Assembly (NCBI GenBank): GCA_004335835.1
Contig: RWJK01001425.1
Span: 1-64,000, forward strand
DNA: 64,000 bases
Reading direction: 5' to 3'
From: Scenedesmus sp. ARA3
Taxonomy: Eukaryota > Chlorophyta > Chlorophyceae > Sphaeropleales > Scenedesmaceae
Shown: positions 36,800 through 49,178 of the stretch, one piece after another
Layout of the letters: each line of letters starts with the position of its first letter
Numbering within the stretch: position 1 is the first letter of the stretch
The notes under the pieces: generated by a model
What the model saw: the letters and a program-made list of their open reading frames with translations, nothing else
What the model was told of the DNA's origin: nothing
Database searches by the model: none
Translations under genes and position numbers: made by a program

Positions 36800-39326
36800 A
36801 TGCTGCAAAGCCAGAGGCCCTTCGTCGGTTGGCCCACTGCATCTGCAGCCGTGCGCTGCTATGCGGTGCAAGTCCGCCAGTGCGGCAGCAGGCCAAAGGA
36901 TGAGCAAGCACACTGCCGCTGCTGCCACACCGCACAAGTCACCTGCACCTGTAATAGCTCTTGGGCTCACGTGTACGCTGTTGCTGCGCTGCTGCTTGCA
37001 GCCTTGGTGTCCAAGGCGGTGACTGCTGCTGCCTTCAAGCCCCTGGCATCCAGCCGCAAGCCCAATTTCATCATTATCCTCACCGATGACCAGGTGACAC
37101 AGCCAGCAACAGCTGCAGCAGCAGCGGGCAACAGAGACTGCTTTTAAGCCTTGCTGCAGTCACTCTGCAGCTCCAAACATAGTAGAGCTTCAGAATCCAG
37201 CATGTGAATAGTTGAGTGCTTTGACGAAGCATCCGCGTTGAGCACCAGCAAGCGAGAGCACTGGCAGAGTACCTGCAGTGGGGAGCAGCTAGCTGCTCAA
37301 CAAGGCATGCAGCGCCAGCTGCCTTGCTCTGCCTGGCACGCTTCTTGCCATAACAGACAAATGCCTTTAACCAGATACTGTGCGTTGTGGTATTCTATGT
37401 TGCATGTCGCCTCACCGCATATCGCCTCATTATGCATCCCTGCTGTGCTGGCTGCCGTGCAGGGCTTTGATGACATCGGGCTGCACCAGCCGCGCAAGCC
37501 AGGCAGCAGGCCCACCTGGGTCAACACGCCCAACCTGGACAAGTGCGTGGCCGCTGCAGATCCCGCAGCACCAGCAGCAGCGGTGACAGCAGCATGATGC
37601 ATTGAATGTCACGCTAAGGTTGTTCAGCCCAGGGCAGCACTGGGGCAGGTGTCCAGCTGCACGGCTCATCCGCATTGCTAACACAGCTGCATGAACACCA
37701 GACCAGCACACTGTGTGTGTGGCGCCTCATATCCTCTGTGGTGCTGTCTGTTGCTGCTGCTGCGCAGGTTCATCATGCAGGGCACTGAGTTTGACAACTT
37801 CTACGTGGCGCCCATGTGCAGCCAGAGCCGCGCTGCGCTGCTGACAGGCAGGGACTTTGCGCGCACAGGGACCATGCTCATCAATGGAGGTGAGCCAGCA
37901 GCCGCTCAGCCAGCAATGTGTTCAGGCACATGGTCTGACAGCATGCGTGGAATGCCTGCGGCAGCAGCAGCTCCCACACCAACACCCTCAGCATACACAG
38001 CCATGTGGCAGCAGCAGTGTTTGATGGCTTGCAAGGATCCAGCAGCAGCTCGGTTGCGCTGGTGCCAGCTGCGTTTGGAAGGTGGCTGTACCTCGAATGG
38101 CCCATGGTACGACATGCATACTGCATGTCAGCTGGTGCTCACTCTTAGTGCTGTGCTTGCTGTGCAGGGTACGACTACATCAACCGTGGCGAGACCACCT
38201 CTGCTGAATTCTTTGCCGACAACGGCTACGACACAGCGCACTTTGGCAAATGGTGAGTGCACATGGCAACCCTGCTGATGCCAGAAAACACAGCATGAGG
38301 CTGCATGTGCAACTGCCTCACCGCTGTAGCTAACTACAGTGGCTGCTCAGCCCTAAGAGTAACAATGCGCCACATGTCATTATGCCAGCGTCACCACGCA
38401 GCCGTCATACAGCATTCCGACACATGCTGCCATCAACGACACAACCAATCAACTGCGGCTGATGCTGCTGTGTCTATAACCGCCCTGCCAGGCACAACGG
38501 GCGCACGCTGGGCTATGAGCCGTGGCTTGTGGGCTTCCAGGACAGCTGGCTGCCCTCCAGCCACGTGCACCTGGACAACCTCATGCGCCACAATGGTGCG
38601 CGCAGCTGCTGCTCAACGGCAGGCACCGGCATGAACCTGTTCATTGCAGACAACTGTCTAGGCACGTCAGTGTGTGTATGCTCGCTTGTACGTGTCATTT
38701 TGCGCGCACGTTGCGTGCTTAATTCTATGCCACACGCCGCTGTTGTCCTGCTGGCACGTGCCGTTGCATCATGGTCACATTATTGAAGTATGCCTCACTC
38801 TTTTTATTGGACTATTTGCCTGGCTGCCCCTGCAGGCAACTACATCCAGACCAAGGGCCTCATGGAGCAGGACCTCATGGACAAGATCATCGGCTACCTG
38901 AAGCAGCACGAGGCAGAGGACGCCAAGCCCTTCTACATGTACTACGCGCCACACGCCATCCACCAGTGAGTGGTTCCAAGCCATGCACGGCGAGGCCTGC
39001 TGCTGTTTGCGTCACAAGCAGCCAGGCATCCAGCTGCTGGGGTGTCTGGAAGGCCAACAGATGGGCCGCCTCGGTAGCACTGTGCTGCCGTGTTGCATCG
39101 CTGGCTGGGTCATTTGACATGCTCCAGGAAACTATCCATAATGGCTCAGCAGCGTGTGGGGATTATCTCTCACACGCAAGTGTGTGTTGCTGCTGCTGCT
39201 GCCGCCAGGGGCTTCATGCGCCCCGGGCAGGGCCCCCGCTGGCAGCGGCCCGCGCCCGAGCCGTACAAGTCAAAGTACAAGAACATGTCGCCCAAGCTGC
39301 CCGGCGACACAGCCGAGGTGAGGCAT

Positions 39327-39376
<50 letters not shown>

Positions 39377-42300
39377 GCACAAACACACCGAGTGCAGAGA
39401 TGCAGCTGCGCTAAATGATGTGTGCAATTTGAGGAATGGAGCAGTACACGTGATGCAGTGTTGCCGGGGCTGACTTGCGTGGTGCGCTGTGGCTGCGCTG
39501 CTGCAGGTGTGGGCCATGCTGGAGTACATGGACGACGTGCTTGGTGAGCAGAGGCTGTTATAAATGTTACTCAACATGATAACCAACAACACGATACAGC
39601 ACCCTGCGTTGCCTGGCGACACAGCTCTATAATCTTTCAGAGAGCATCAGCATCCTGATTGCTTGCCGTCAGCAGCACCCCAGCACACCAGCAATGCTTG
39701 AAGGTGCGCAGTTGTGCCTTTACCATGCCTGAAACTGCCGTTTCACGCCACACGGCGCTCTGTGCAAGTCTGCACCATGTGCTGGAAGTGCTGACATGTC
39801 CCCTGCTGCACCATGGCTGCCACAGGCCGCCTGTTTGACTTTGTGGCCAACAGCCCGCTGGCAGAGAACACCTACGTCATGATCATGAGCGACAACGGCG
39901 CGGAGCTGTTCCCCACGGAGCGCAAGGGCAAGGACAAGCTGGTGCGCGCCTGCTGCTGCTGCTGGGGTGGTATGCTCAGGGTGGTGCTTCGGATTGTGAC
40001 AGAGAATGAGCTTGCTTTGGCTTTTGATGGGCTGGGCTGGCAACCGCAGTGCCTGTGCTGTGCATGTTTGATTGCCAGTGACGCCAGCAAACATTTGGAA
40101 CTGCGCAGCTACCAGGCCACCCACCCCTCGTACCATCCTTGCCACATCTCGCTAACACATCAACCTTGTGCAAATCACCCGACACATCACGCCTTTCTCT
40201 CCTGCAGAGGCGCATGCCCAGCGGCATGATGGGCTACAAGAAGGACGTGCTGGAGGGAGGCGTGCGCAACTACATGGCAGTCAAGGGCCCCGGCGTGCCT
40301 GGCGGCGTCACTGACAGCAGCCTCACATCCATCACCGATGTGCTGCCCACCATGGCTGACCTGGCAGGCCTCAGTGCAGCGCCACACCCGCAGTGGGACG
40401 GCCTCAGCATGAAGAATTTGTTATTACCTGGGACCAGCAAGCCGGCCGCATCCCTGCGCGGCGCCGCGCTGGCGGATAAGCAGCAGCAGGACAGGTTTGT
40501 GTTCAGTTTTGGGCCGCAGTGCTGGAGTCCGGATATGGTGCCGGCGCTGGGGCCTGACAGGCAGGTGCTGAAGCCGCAGCCGCTGCTGGATTATGATACT
40601 GGAGGTGTGGATGGCCGCGGCTTTGCGCGCTGCGTCGGCATCCGCTACAAGGACTACAAGTGGATCGGAGACACCGGCAAGGTGTACAAGTGAGTGAGGG
40701 GGTGGGCAGTAGGGGGTGTAGCTGTTGCTCCTGCCGCTGCGGCTGCTGCTTGTATACGGCATCTGTGTTTGGTTGAGATGGATGCTGGGACAAGCGATGG
40801 TGCGGAATCGGCCAGGGCAAGGCGGACACATGTGTGAGGTTGCCAGCAGTAATCCATGATCAGTAACTGAAGAGCAACTAGCAACCGGCGAAGATGAGCG
40901 GTTTCATAACACACAGGTGGCTTGCAGTGGTCAGCAGTCATGCGCGCTGCAGCACGCAGGCGCAATGTTACCAGTTCTTGGTCTAATTCGCCGCGCTGCT
41001 GCCACTGCTGCTGCTTCTGCTGCTGCTGCAGGTTTGAGGGCACCTCCCACATTGAGCAGCCCTGCAACGAGGTCAGCGGCCCTGAGGGGGACGCCGTGGC
41101 CGGCCAGATGTCCAAACTAGCCCGCGAGTACTTCAAATCCCTTGTGGCAGATGCACACAGCTTTGAGAAGCCCACTTTCTACCTGGGCCTTGACGGCTGG
41201 AGTGTTACTAACATTCTGCCTGACGGCGCGCACGCGCGCACGCCCGGCCGCGTGGAGCTGCTGCCTAATGGGCTGTCAGGCTTCAGCAAAGTGGGCGACT
41301 CTGCGTGCTTTGCGCTCGAGGTGGGTGGTGCTGGCGGAGCATGCTTCCTCGTACTCTGGGATGGGCAGCAGCAAGGCTTGCTTGCATGCCTGCTGATGCA
41401 TTGTTACAATAAAGAGAGCGCGGTGTGATTGTAAGTTGGCCTCTTCGTGTACCAGGCTGTCAACAATGGCTGCCACTGCTGCTGCTGCTGCTGCTGCTGC
41501 AGGTGACCAAGGGCGGGCGGTACCTGGTGCAGGTGATGTACACCTCACAGGTGCAGGCCAGCTTCAGGCTGTCAGTGGGGCCCTACAGCAAGATCCAGGA
41601 CGGTGACGCACCAGCCGTCACCGCGCGGCTGCCTGCCTCTGTGAGTGACGCCACACACGGCAGGCTTATGGTTGAACACTGCAGATGTTGTCAACTGTGT
41701 CTGCCTACTTGCCTTACTTGTGCTGACGTGCGAGCGCATCACAGCTGATTTACTTCATGTTGCATTCAGCGTGCCAGGCACAACAGTTGCTATGTTACAT
41801 GCCGTGTCTGACCCTGCTGTTTGTACCTGCTGCTGCTTGCTGCCTGTGCCTGCTGCTGCGCAGCGCAACATGCGCACCGCTGAGATGGGCTACCTTGAGC
41901 TGCCAGCAACAGCAGGCAAGCAGAACGAGGTGTGCCTGGTGCTGGTTGCCAGCAGCGCGCCTGGCGTGCCGGTGTTCAACAACCTATCAAACCTGCGCTT
42001 CACACTGAGCGGCGGCAAGCGCAGCTGGGAAGGATGGGTGGATAAGGGCGTGTCAATGGAGAGCAGCAGGGTGGGCGACAGCCCCAACAACAAGCGAGGA
42101 GGAAGCAGCGGCAAGCCTGCTGCACCAGCTGGCACCACCAGCGCAGAGCGCAGGCCTGCCGCCGGCAGCAGCAAGCCTGCGCCTGCCGCGCCAAAGCCTG
42201 CGGCGGCTGGCAGCAGCACAAAGCGCGCAACATCGCTGCAGATGTCCAACCCGATCTATGCGGTGGACTATCTGGCGCAGGACTCTGTGATTGACACGTG

Positions 42301-42589
42301 GGAGGAGGCGCAATACAAGGAGCTGCACTCACACCTGCGCGCCACACCCGCAATGAAGCAGGCGGAGCGTGATGCGCTGCAGTATGCTGCGCTGCGCGCG
42401 CGCTACAGCAGCGCCAAGGAGAGTGCGAGCGTGGCTGCTGCCACCATGACGGCCGCGGAGCGTGCGTGGCAGTCGGTGCGCAAGCAGTACCTGTGGGCGG
42501 ATGGGCAGCAGGGTGTGATGGAGAGCTTGTTCTCCCCGTATGAGTCTGAGGGCATCTACACGTGTGCTGCATGCCAGCCTGATGTGTAG
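36800..42589 (+). CDS. Type I sulfatase with variant nucleophile motif and long C-terminal extension
   Basis: Thirteen exons (36800-37093, 37463-37542, 37768-37889, 38168-38252, 38492-38595, 38836-38965, 39209-39317, 39507-39543, 39826-39941, 40208-40689, 41032-41320, 41503-41640, 41864-42589) agree in phase, giving up to 903 residues. Sulfatases hydrolyse sulfate esters, here probably after secretion. Present: a hydrophobic signal-like segment (AVAALLLAALVS), FIIILTDDQ (metal Asp pair), the nucleophile region MCSQSRAALLTGRD, HFGKWH, YAPHAIH, MSDNG (metal Asp-Asn) and DVLPTMADLAGL. The nucleophile motif is normally C-x-P-x-R or C-x-A-x-R; here the third position is Gln (codon 37823-37825), so conversion of Cys to formylglycine is uncertain. 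The last 240 residues are an Ala/Lys-rich linker and a helical domain not typical of sulfatases. The ATG is 50 residues before the signal-like segment and may be wrong. Confidence 0.8.
39328..39375. repeat. (GCT)16 microsatellite in a sulfatase intron
   Basis: Sixteen perfect units lie 11 bases into the intron after exon 7. Confidence 0.95.
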
Positions 42590-45500
42590 AATGTTGCTTT
42601 AGATTGACAGCCTGGAACAACAGCCTGCCTCACATCAGAACAGTGCAATTTGCTGGCAGTCAGCCAACAGCGTGTCACGTTCACCGTGGGATGCTGTCTG
42701 GATCATATTTTGATTGCGTGCCAGGACCAGCAATGGTTGGAGCATGTGTCTGTGCATGCATGTGTAGGTTAATATTAAATGGTTTGGGCTGCTGAACAGA
42801 GCAGCTCTCTGACTTGTTTGCATATAGACACTGACCGTCAGCCTGACAGAACGCATTGCGGGTTATCGGTGTTAGTGCTTTGAGCTGATGTCGCTCAGCA
42901 TAGTGTTGACGCCCTGCTCAGGCGGCAGGAGCAGCAGCGCTTGGGTGCAGAACACTCAGGCAACAGAGGGCAGGTGTCACTGCTGCTGCAATACCAGCAG
43001 CGCCAGACCTACGCATGCTTCTTATTTGATGTAGAGTTGACATAATTTGCTAGGTGCAGTTGATGATGCGGCTGGTCAGCAGCATTGCGTGATGCTCGTC
43101 AGCAGCATTGCGTGCAGGGCCAATGACCCGGCAGGCCTTGCAGCTGAGCCTAGCTTTCGGCTGGGGTGACACTTGGCTTGACAGTGGGCTTGCATTCGGC
43201 AGGTGTGGTGTTGGACTGCTGCACGGCACATCGGCACTTGCCATCATTCAACAGGCTGTGTGCAAGTCCAGCGAAAATCTCACCGGCAGGCAAGAAAAAT
43301 GATGCCAAGGGCCTGGGCACTGCCATGCACTGCCTGCTGCAGCCTCAGCGGCATTCACTGCTGTGGATTGTCTGGGATTTGTACAGCAGGCATGGGTCAT
43401 AGGGTTTCAGTGTGCTGGGGCATTCTAAGTGTTGTTGCCGCTTCTACATGAGGCCATGCATAGGTGTGGGTGTGAGTCCACGCCTGCAGTAGACTGATGC
43501 ATGCTGCTGGGCATCTCGTCTCGTTGGTGCGCAGTCGGAGCAGATTACCTGCTAACCTGTACGATGCAGTTGTCTTTTATGTGTGTGCACCCCCCGTATG
43601 GCCTGCCAGGGATCAGTCCCTGCAAGCGAGTGTGTCGATGCTGGCAGTTGATTGGTGCCAGCACTGTCCACCAGCAGCCTTTGTGCATTGAGTTGTAGAA
43701 GCAGATCCTCTCTTGGCTTCTTGAGAGTACGCAAGGCGTAGTGCCAAACAGCTGCAGCCTTGGGGGTTGCAGCACACGCATTGCAGCTGTTTTAGAAGCT
43801 ATCATCTTGTGTGGGCGCGCAGCTGCCGGCTCTGCGGCTATCCGTCTTCAGGGATGTCTGCGTAGCTGGTGATGGATGGGGATGTGTTGTGCTTGCGAGC
43901 ATAGCAGCAGCAGGGCCGACTGCACCTCATGCAGCGCCGCCCAGTCATGTTGAAGCAAACATGGCGCCTGCTCTCGCTCAGTAGCACGGCAGCGAAAGAC
44001 TGCTGTGCAGGGGATTTTTAAAATGAGCGGGCTGACCTCTACCAGAATGGCTTTCAGCTCTTCAGAAGTGCGAAGGTGCGGCAAGCGTGTGCAGCATGCA
44101 TGCACGCATTTGTGGCTGCATGGATCCAGGTTGTGCTGCTGCCCTGTAGGTTTTATAACATACATGCAGCATGATTGGGGTCATGGCTTTAGCTTCTGAG
44201 CTTGAGCCACGCACCTCCACACACTGGGTGTGTGTGTTACAGGATTGGTGTGTGCCACATGTGTGTTGCAACGTGCTGCTTGCACTTCACACGGCATGTG
44301 CCATGCTGGCGCATCTGCCACACACGCAAATGCAACCGGACGGTGCAAGAACAGTAGCACCTGTGCTAGCTTCTGAGAGAGTATAATGACTGGCTGTGGA
44401 TGCTCCATTGATTTGGCCCAAAGTTTGCATCTAGCTGTCAGCTTAGTTGAGCCAGGTCAGCCTGGCGGTGCTGGTTTGGTGTTTGTAACACTGTCACTTT
44501 GAGCCCCTTTGTACAAAGTCTCGCTCGGTGTGGTGTGCGGCCGGTGAGCAACTCATAGACTGCCAACGTCCTTTGTAGTAGAACGCAGCACGGCATGCAT
44601 CTGGCCAACATATCCATGTTCAAGGGCTGAAAGCTCCACGTGTTACAAGGGTAAAGCAGCGCTACTAGCGCACAACACGGTGTTAGCAGTAAAAAGCTTG
44701 CATCAGCTTGCATGTTAGCACTCCCGCAACACGGTGTTAGCACTCCCGCTAGGTAGCACCTGCATAATCTGGCTCACGGCCAAGTGGGCCAAATTCCAGT
44801 CCACCGCCTACAGCTGCACATGCGGCCAGAATTACAGACGTGCAGCTCTTGGCACACAAACGCCGCCGCAAGGTGCAACACAAATTATGCGGAAGACAAG
44901 GGCGGGTCCAACTCTAATGCCAGTCTACCCTTGTTCCCAAGTTGCCAAAAGTAGCAGCAGCACACGCATTGCTGACAACAGGTAGGTAACCCGGCCCAGC
45001 AGGCAGACAAACAACAAGCGCAACTGCACAGGGAACGAGTCACCCTGTGAAACAGCAGGATGTCAGAGTTGCAACTGCATGCCAACGACTTTGTACTTAC
45101 GTGGCATGCGGCCGGCAGTCAGAACAGCTTGGCACAGTGAATCCTGTCACGACTGCCACGCGACAACCTCACACGACCGATAGCCGTCAAACCACACTAG
45201 CGCAACAACAGCACACGCCACTTGGAGTTGCAGTGCATGCTGCGCAGGTGAGGGCGCGGCAGGGTCATCTGTCAGTTGCACAGCTGCCGCGTGACGCGCA
45301 GCAACGACACGGGGAACACAAACCCTAATGCTGCATCGTGCAGTGGCTGGCACATGCTACAGGCCCACAGCGGCTAGCGTACAGCAACAATCTGTGCATT
45401 CTTGGTGTGATAGCAATGGACGTAAAATGCACAGACGCCACAGCACCAGCAACACGATGCTGGCTGGCAGCACGCCGTAACACAGCCTCTCTGGCAAGGC

Positions 45501-45667
45501 TGCTGACTCGGGAAGCTTCACAGTAGTAGTGCTGCTGCAACCAGCCCCTCAAATTGCAGACATCCATACATCACAAGCAGCTGCTCGAAGGCATCTGCAG
45601 CCCCAGTGGCAGCTGTTATCCAGCCGCGCCCGGCAGCAGCAGCAGCAGCAGCAGCAGCACAGCCGCC
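42590..45667. other. 3-kb convergent gene-poor stretch
   Basis: This lies between the stop codons of the sulfatase (+) and RCL1 (-). I found no frame with family features and no exon chain with consistent phase. Small direct repeats occur, such as CAGCAGCATTGCGTG at about 43078 and 43100, and ACACGGTGTTAGCA at about 44672 and 44728. RNA genes were not evident, but a covariance search was not possible. Confidence 0.45.
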
Positions 45668-48182
45668 TCACGTGACCTTCCTGTTGATGTTTTTGAGCCC
45701 TGCGCCGATGCAGCTGAGGAAGATGGTGCCGCTCTGCTGCTCCGTGCGCATGCTGAACTGCACGTTGAGGAAATCGCGGATGTGGCGCAGCGTGTGCACC
45801 GCGTACGGCGTCAGCGGGCCCAGCCGCACCTGCGGGCGCGGCATGAGTTGAATTAGCAGCAGCAAGGACAACAGCAGGAAGGTGATGTGTGGGCTATGAG
45901 CCACGCTTGTAGCTGGAGCGTGTTCAGGCAATGAAAAATGAGCCCGACCGCCAGGAACAAGGCGCAGCCTGCTGGAGGTGTTCTTGTGGCAGCGCTGCAC
46001 CTACCAAGATTTTGTTACAGGAGATGCACACGCAGATCTGCTTGAAACTGAAGCATGCACCATTGCTCTCCACCATTGCTGCGCCCCGCACTGCCTGTGC
46101 TGGCCGCGCACCTGGTTCATCTCCTCCGGCCCCAGCGCAGCCAGCAGCAGCAGCAGCCCCTGGTGCGTGCCGTCCGTCACGCCGCCCCGCGCCACCTCAT
46201 CCAGCAGCAGCTGCGCTGCGGCGCGGCCGATGTCCTCCGCCACCACCAGCGGTTCATCGCCAGCAGCAGAGCCAGCCGCATCTTTGCTGCCCTGCAGCGC
46301 AGACGGCAGTTGATACAAGCAGATGAAAGCAAGAGGGATGGCCGGGTCAGCATGACGTAACAGCAGATTGACGCGTTGCTGAACTCGTCCAGAAGCCTCA
46401 TGCTGAAATTGAAGACACCTGCTGACTGGTCATGCAACCCCACAAATCAACTCAAGCAGCTCAGCAAGCAAGCAGCATACATCACACCTCACTGCAGCGC
46501 GGAAGCATTTGAGTTGCCAGCGTACCGTGGTTGCTGCTGCCTCTGCGCTGATGAGGCAGCCGCTGGTGGTCTCCGCCACCAGCGTGATGCCATAGCCGGG
46601 GCTGTTGCCTGCTGCGGGGCCTGCTGCTGCATCTGTGAAGATGTACACGTCAGCCAGCAGCTGGTTGAGCACGCCGCGCGCAGCATCCACCATGCGGTTG
46701 GCGTTCTGGGGAGGCACCTGCGGCACAGCAGAAGAGCACAAGCGCACAGCAGCAGCAGCAGCAGCATCAGTGGTGTGAGGCGGGGAATTGAAAGCAAACA
46801 AGTGCGAGCAGCAGCAGGACCGTGGATGGCCAAAGCCCTGGTGCCAGGACAAATGTGAAGATGCATCAACAGGCGCTGGCCCAGTCAAGCACCTGACCAC
46901 AAGCTGCTCTGCTGTGTGCACTGGAGCTGCCATCAAGCACACATCACACGTACAAACAGCAGAATGCATGCCGCGGTCATCGCAGCTGCATTCGACCTGT
47001 ACACAACTGAACCTGCTGCACAGCCCAGCCTCATCCGCACAGCTGTTTGATTACCAAGGGGAGCAAAACCCTACTGGCTAGCCATACGCAGCCTCACCCG
47101 CATTGAGTACGCGATGCCTCTCACGCGCTTCACCATGCCCTCATCACTCATCGACACCAGCGGCAGCGCCCGCACCAGCGGCACGCGCAGCTGCACCTCG
47201 CCGCCCCCACCCGGCCGCGCCCCCCGCCGCACCACCTTGAGCTCCAGGCTGCCTGCTGCTGCCTCATCCAGGCCTGCGGCCCGCCGCAGCAGCGGCAGGC
47301 TGACTGTGCGCCAGGTGTCTATGCTGGGGTCGACGTGGTCGTTGGTGATGCCGCGCAGCGTGATGGACAGCGGCTGTGCCAAGGAGAGAGGGGTGGAGAG
47401 GCGGTGGACGCGGCAGGGCGGTTAGTTTGTGTCTGTTGAGCGTGAGCAGGGGGTATGGCAGATAGCCAGGCGTGCCAGTGCCAGGGGAAGCGACCAGGAT
47501 GATGCAGAGGGTGTAGCTGCAGTCCAGCATGTGTGTGGGCTGCAGTTGCTGCGGACGTCATGTGACTCTTAACAGAAGATGCCCCTGTCAGGGCGCCTGC
47601 TGCTGCATGTTACTGCAGGGCATGGCTGCTGCTGCGCCTCACCCGCTTTGCGAAGAGCGCCAGCAGCACCAGCACCTCCAGGAAGTAGCCTATGCTGCGG
47701 CTGCTGCCGCAGTCGTGCACCAGGCCGCTGCCGCAGATGATTATGCCGGGCCGGTAGCGCAGCGACGTGCCTGCCACCAACAACAACAGGAGCAGACAGC
47801 GCTGTGGGTGTTTGCCTGCAGTACACCTCGTTGCACTGCCAGCGCAAGCCTGCCACCTCTGCTCAGGTACAGTTGCTGAGCAAGCGATTCAAGCAGTGAG
47901 GGCATCACTTACAAGCTGGTGTTGGCAACACGCTGCTGTTGCTGACTCGTGTAGCACTTAATAGCTGGGCTGGCTGCTCTGAGCATGCTCACCTGTCTCA
48001 TTGATTTCTACCAGGCAGCCGTTAGTGAGCTTTTCCATGAGGCGCAGCAGACTGGCCTCATAGTCTCTCAGGCCTGGTGACTGGTCCTGTGCGCGGATGT
48101 CATCTATACGAATAGCTTTCCCACTCAGCGTTGATAGCAACAGCCGCTGCCTGAAGTGGCAGCATCCAGTAAAGCGCAGCAT
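45668..48182 (-). CDS. RCL1: RNA 3'-terminal phosphate cyclase-like protein RCL1
   Basis: Six exons (48182-47993, 47770-47643, 47373-47098, 46717-46526, 46291-46112, 45829-45668) join in phase to 375 residues, the usual family size. Rcl1 is a nucleolar factor that works with the GTPase Bms1 in early 18S rRNA processing; it has the cyclase fold but lacks cyclase activity in characterised members. Seen here: GCCHFRQRLLLSTLSGK, IDDIRAQDQSPGLRDYE, RYRPGIIICGSGLVHDCG, IGYFLE, TLRGITND, DPSIDTWR, DEGMVKRVRG, ANRMVDAARG, VAETTSGC, ARGGVTDGTHQ and LGPLTPYAVHTLRH, all matching the RCL1 branch and not the active RTCA cyclases. The ATG sits two residues before the first conserved motif. The gene looks intact. 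Confidence 0.93.
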
Positions 48183-49178
48183 GGCTGGCTGCGCTAGCCC
48201 TGCTGCCTGCTGCTGCTGCTGCTGCTGCCTAGTGCTGCTGCTACCACTATGGCGCTGTATCAGGTTAAAGATCTTGTTAGTTGCTCTAACGTACTGATGT
48301 TACTGTGCCATCAGCTTCAAGTATGAAGAGTCGTAATAAACCCCACGGCAGCAGCCAGGTTCTCGGAGAGGTGCAGTGAGGCTATGTCACAGCACTTTAA
48401 CACAAAAGTAAAATATAAGTGCCTGAAACTGATTGTAGATCAGATTTGCTTGACCAAAGGGCCCAATGAGCAGGTCACGAAATGTTGGAAGGTGACAAGT
48501 GGTGGCGCAGCTGCACAGTAGCTGAAACTGTAACTTGACAACAAAATTCGTTTTGTAGGAAGTCTGATCAAGATTTGAACCACTTCGACCAAAAACCAAA
48601 ACCCTTAGGAGGACGAGTGAAACGACTAACATAACAGTTCCGTTGTAGGAGGCCCTATTTTCTGCTGTAGGCGGCCTTCACAATTGAGCAGACTTGAGAA
48701 CGTCGTGATCATTACTCTGTGCAGTTGAAAGAGGCTTCTTCCGTTTCCGGCCGTGGCTCACGCGAGCATCACACGTCAACTGACTCAAGACTTGCGCACA
48801 GCCAGGCCCAGCAGCCAAGAAACTCAGGAGTGGTTTGCACCTGACCAACGTGCCTGCAAGCAAGGTGCGCATATGCTTGGTACTTCCCCGGCTTCTGGTC
48901 AGCTCTCAGACGAATGCGCTGGAATCATGCTGCTTTCTTTGTGAACTTGCACAGGCAGCATGTGGTGGGACTATTGCAGCCTAGATTCCCCGTTTTGAGC
49001 CGCATCAGGCTTTGCGCTCGCACTTGTAGTTCTGTTGCTTCGCTGGTGCGTCTGCGGTCTAGTGCTCCTGCAAACTGCAAGCATCGACGCCTTGCACAAG
49101 CATTATGGTATTTGGTCCAAGCTCGTGAAGGGCGCCTTGCCTGCAAACCCGGCAGCTCTGAAGAACCCTGCTTGCCGT
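48183..49178. other. Divergent intergenic region between RCL1 and patatin-like gene
   Basis: This spacer should contain both promoters. It may also hold a 5' exon of the patatin-like gene, because the frame of its first exon stays open leftward to about 49035 without an ATG there. Confidence 0.45.

Noticed and set aside
42590..45667. Small genes from scattered 60-110 codon frames
   Set aside because: None has recognisable motifs, consistent splice phase or codon use like the neighbouring exons.
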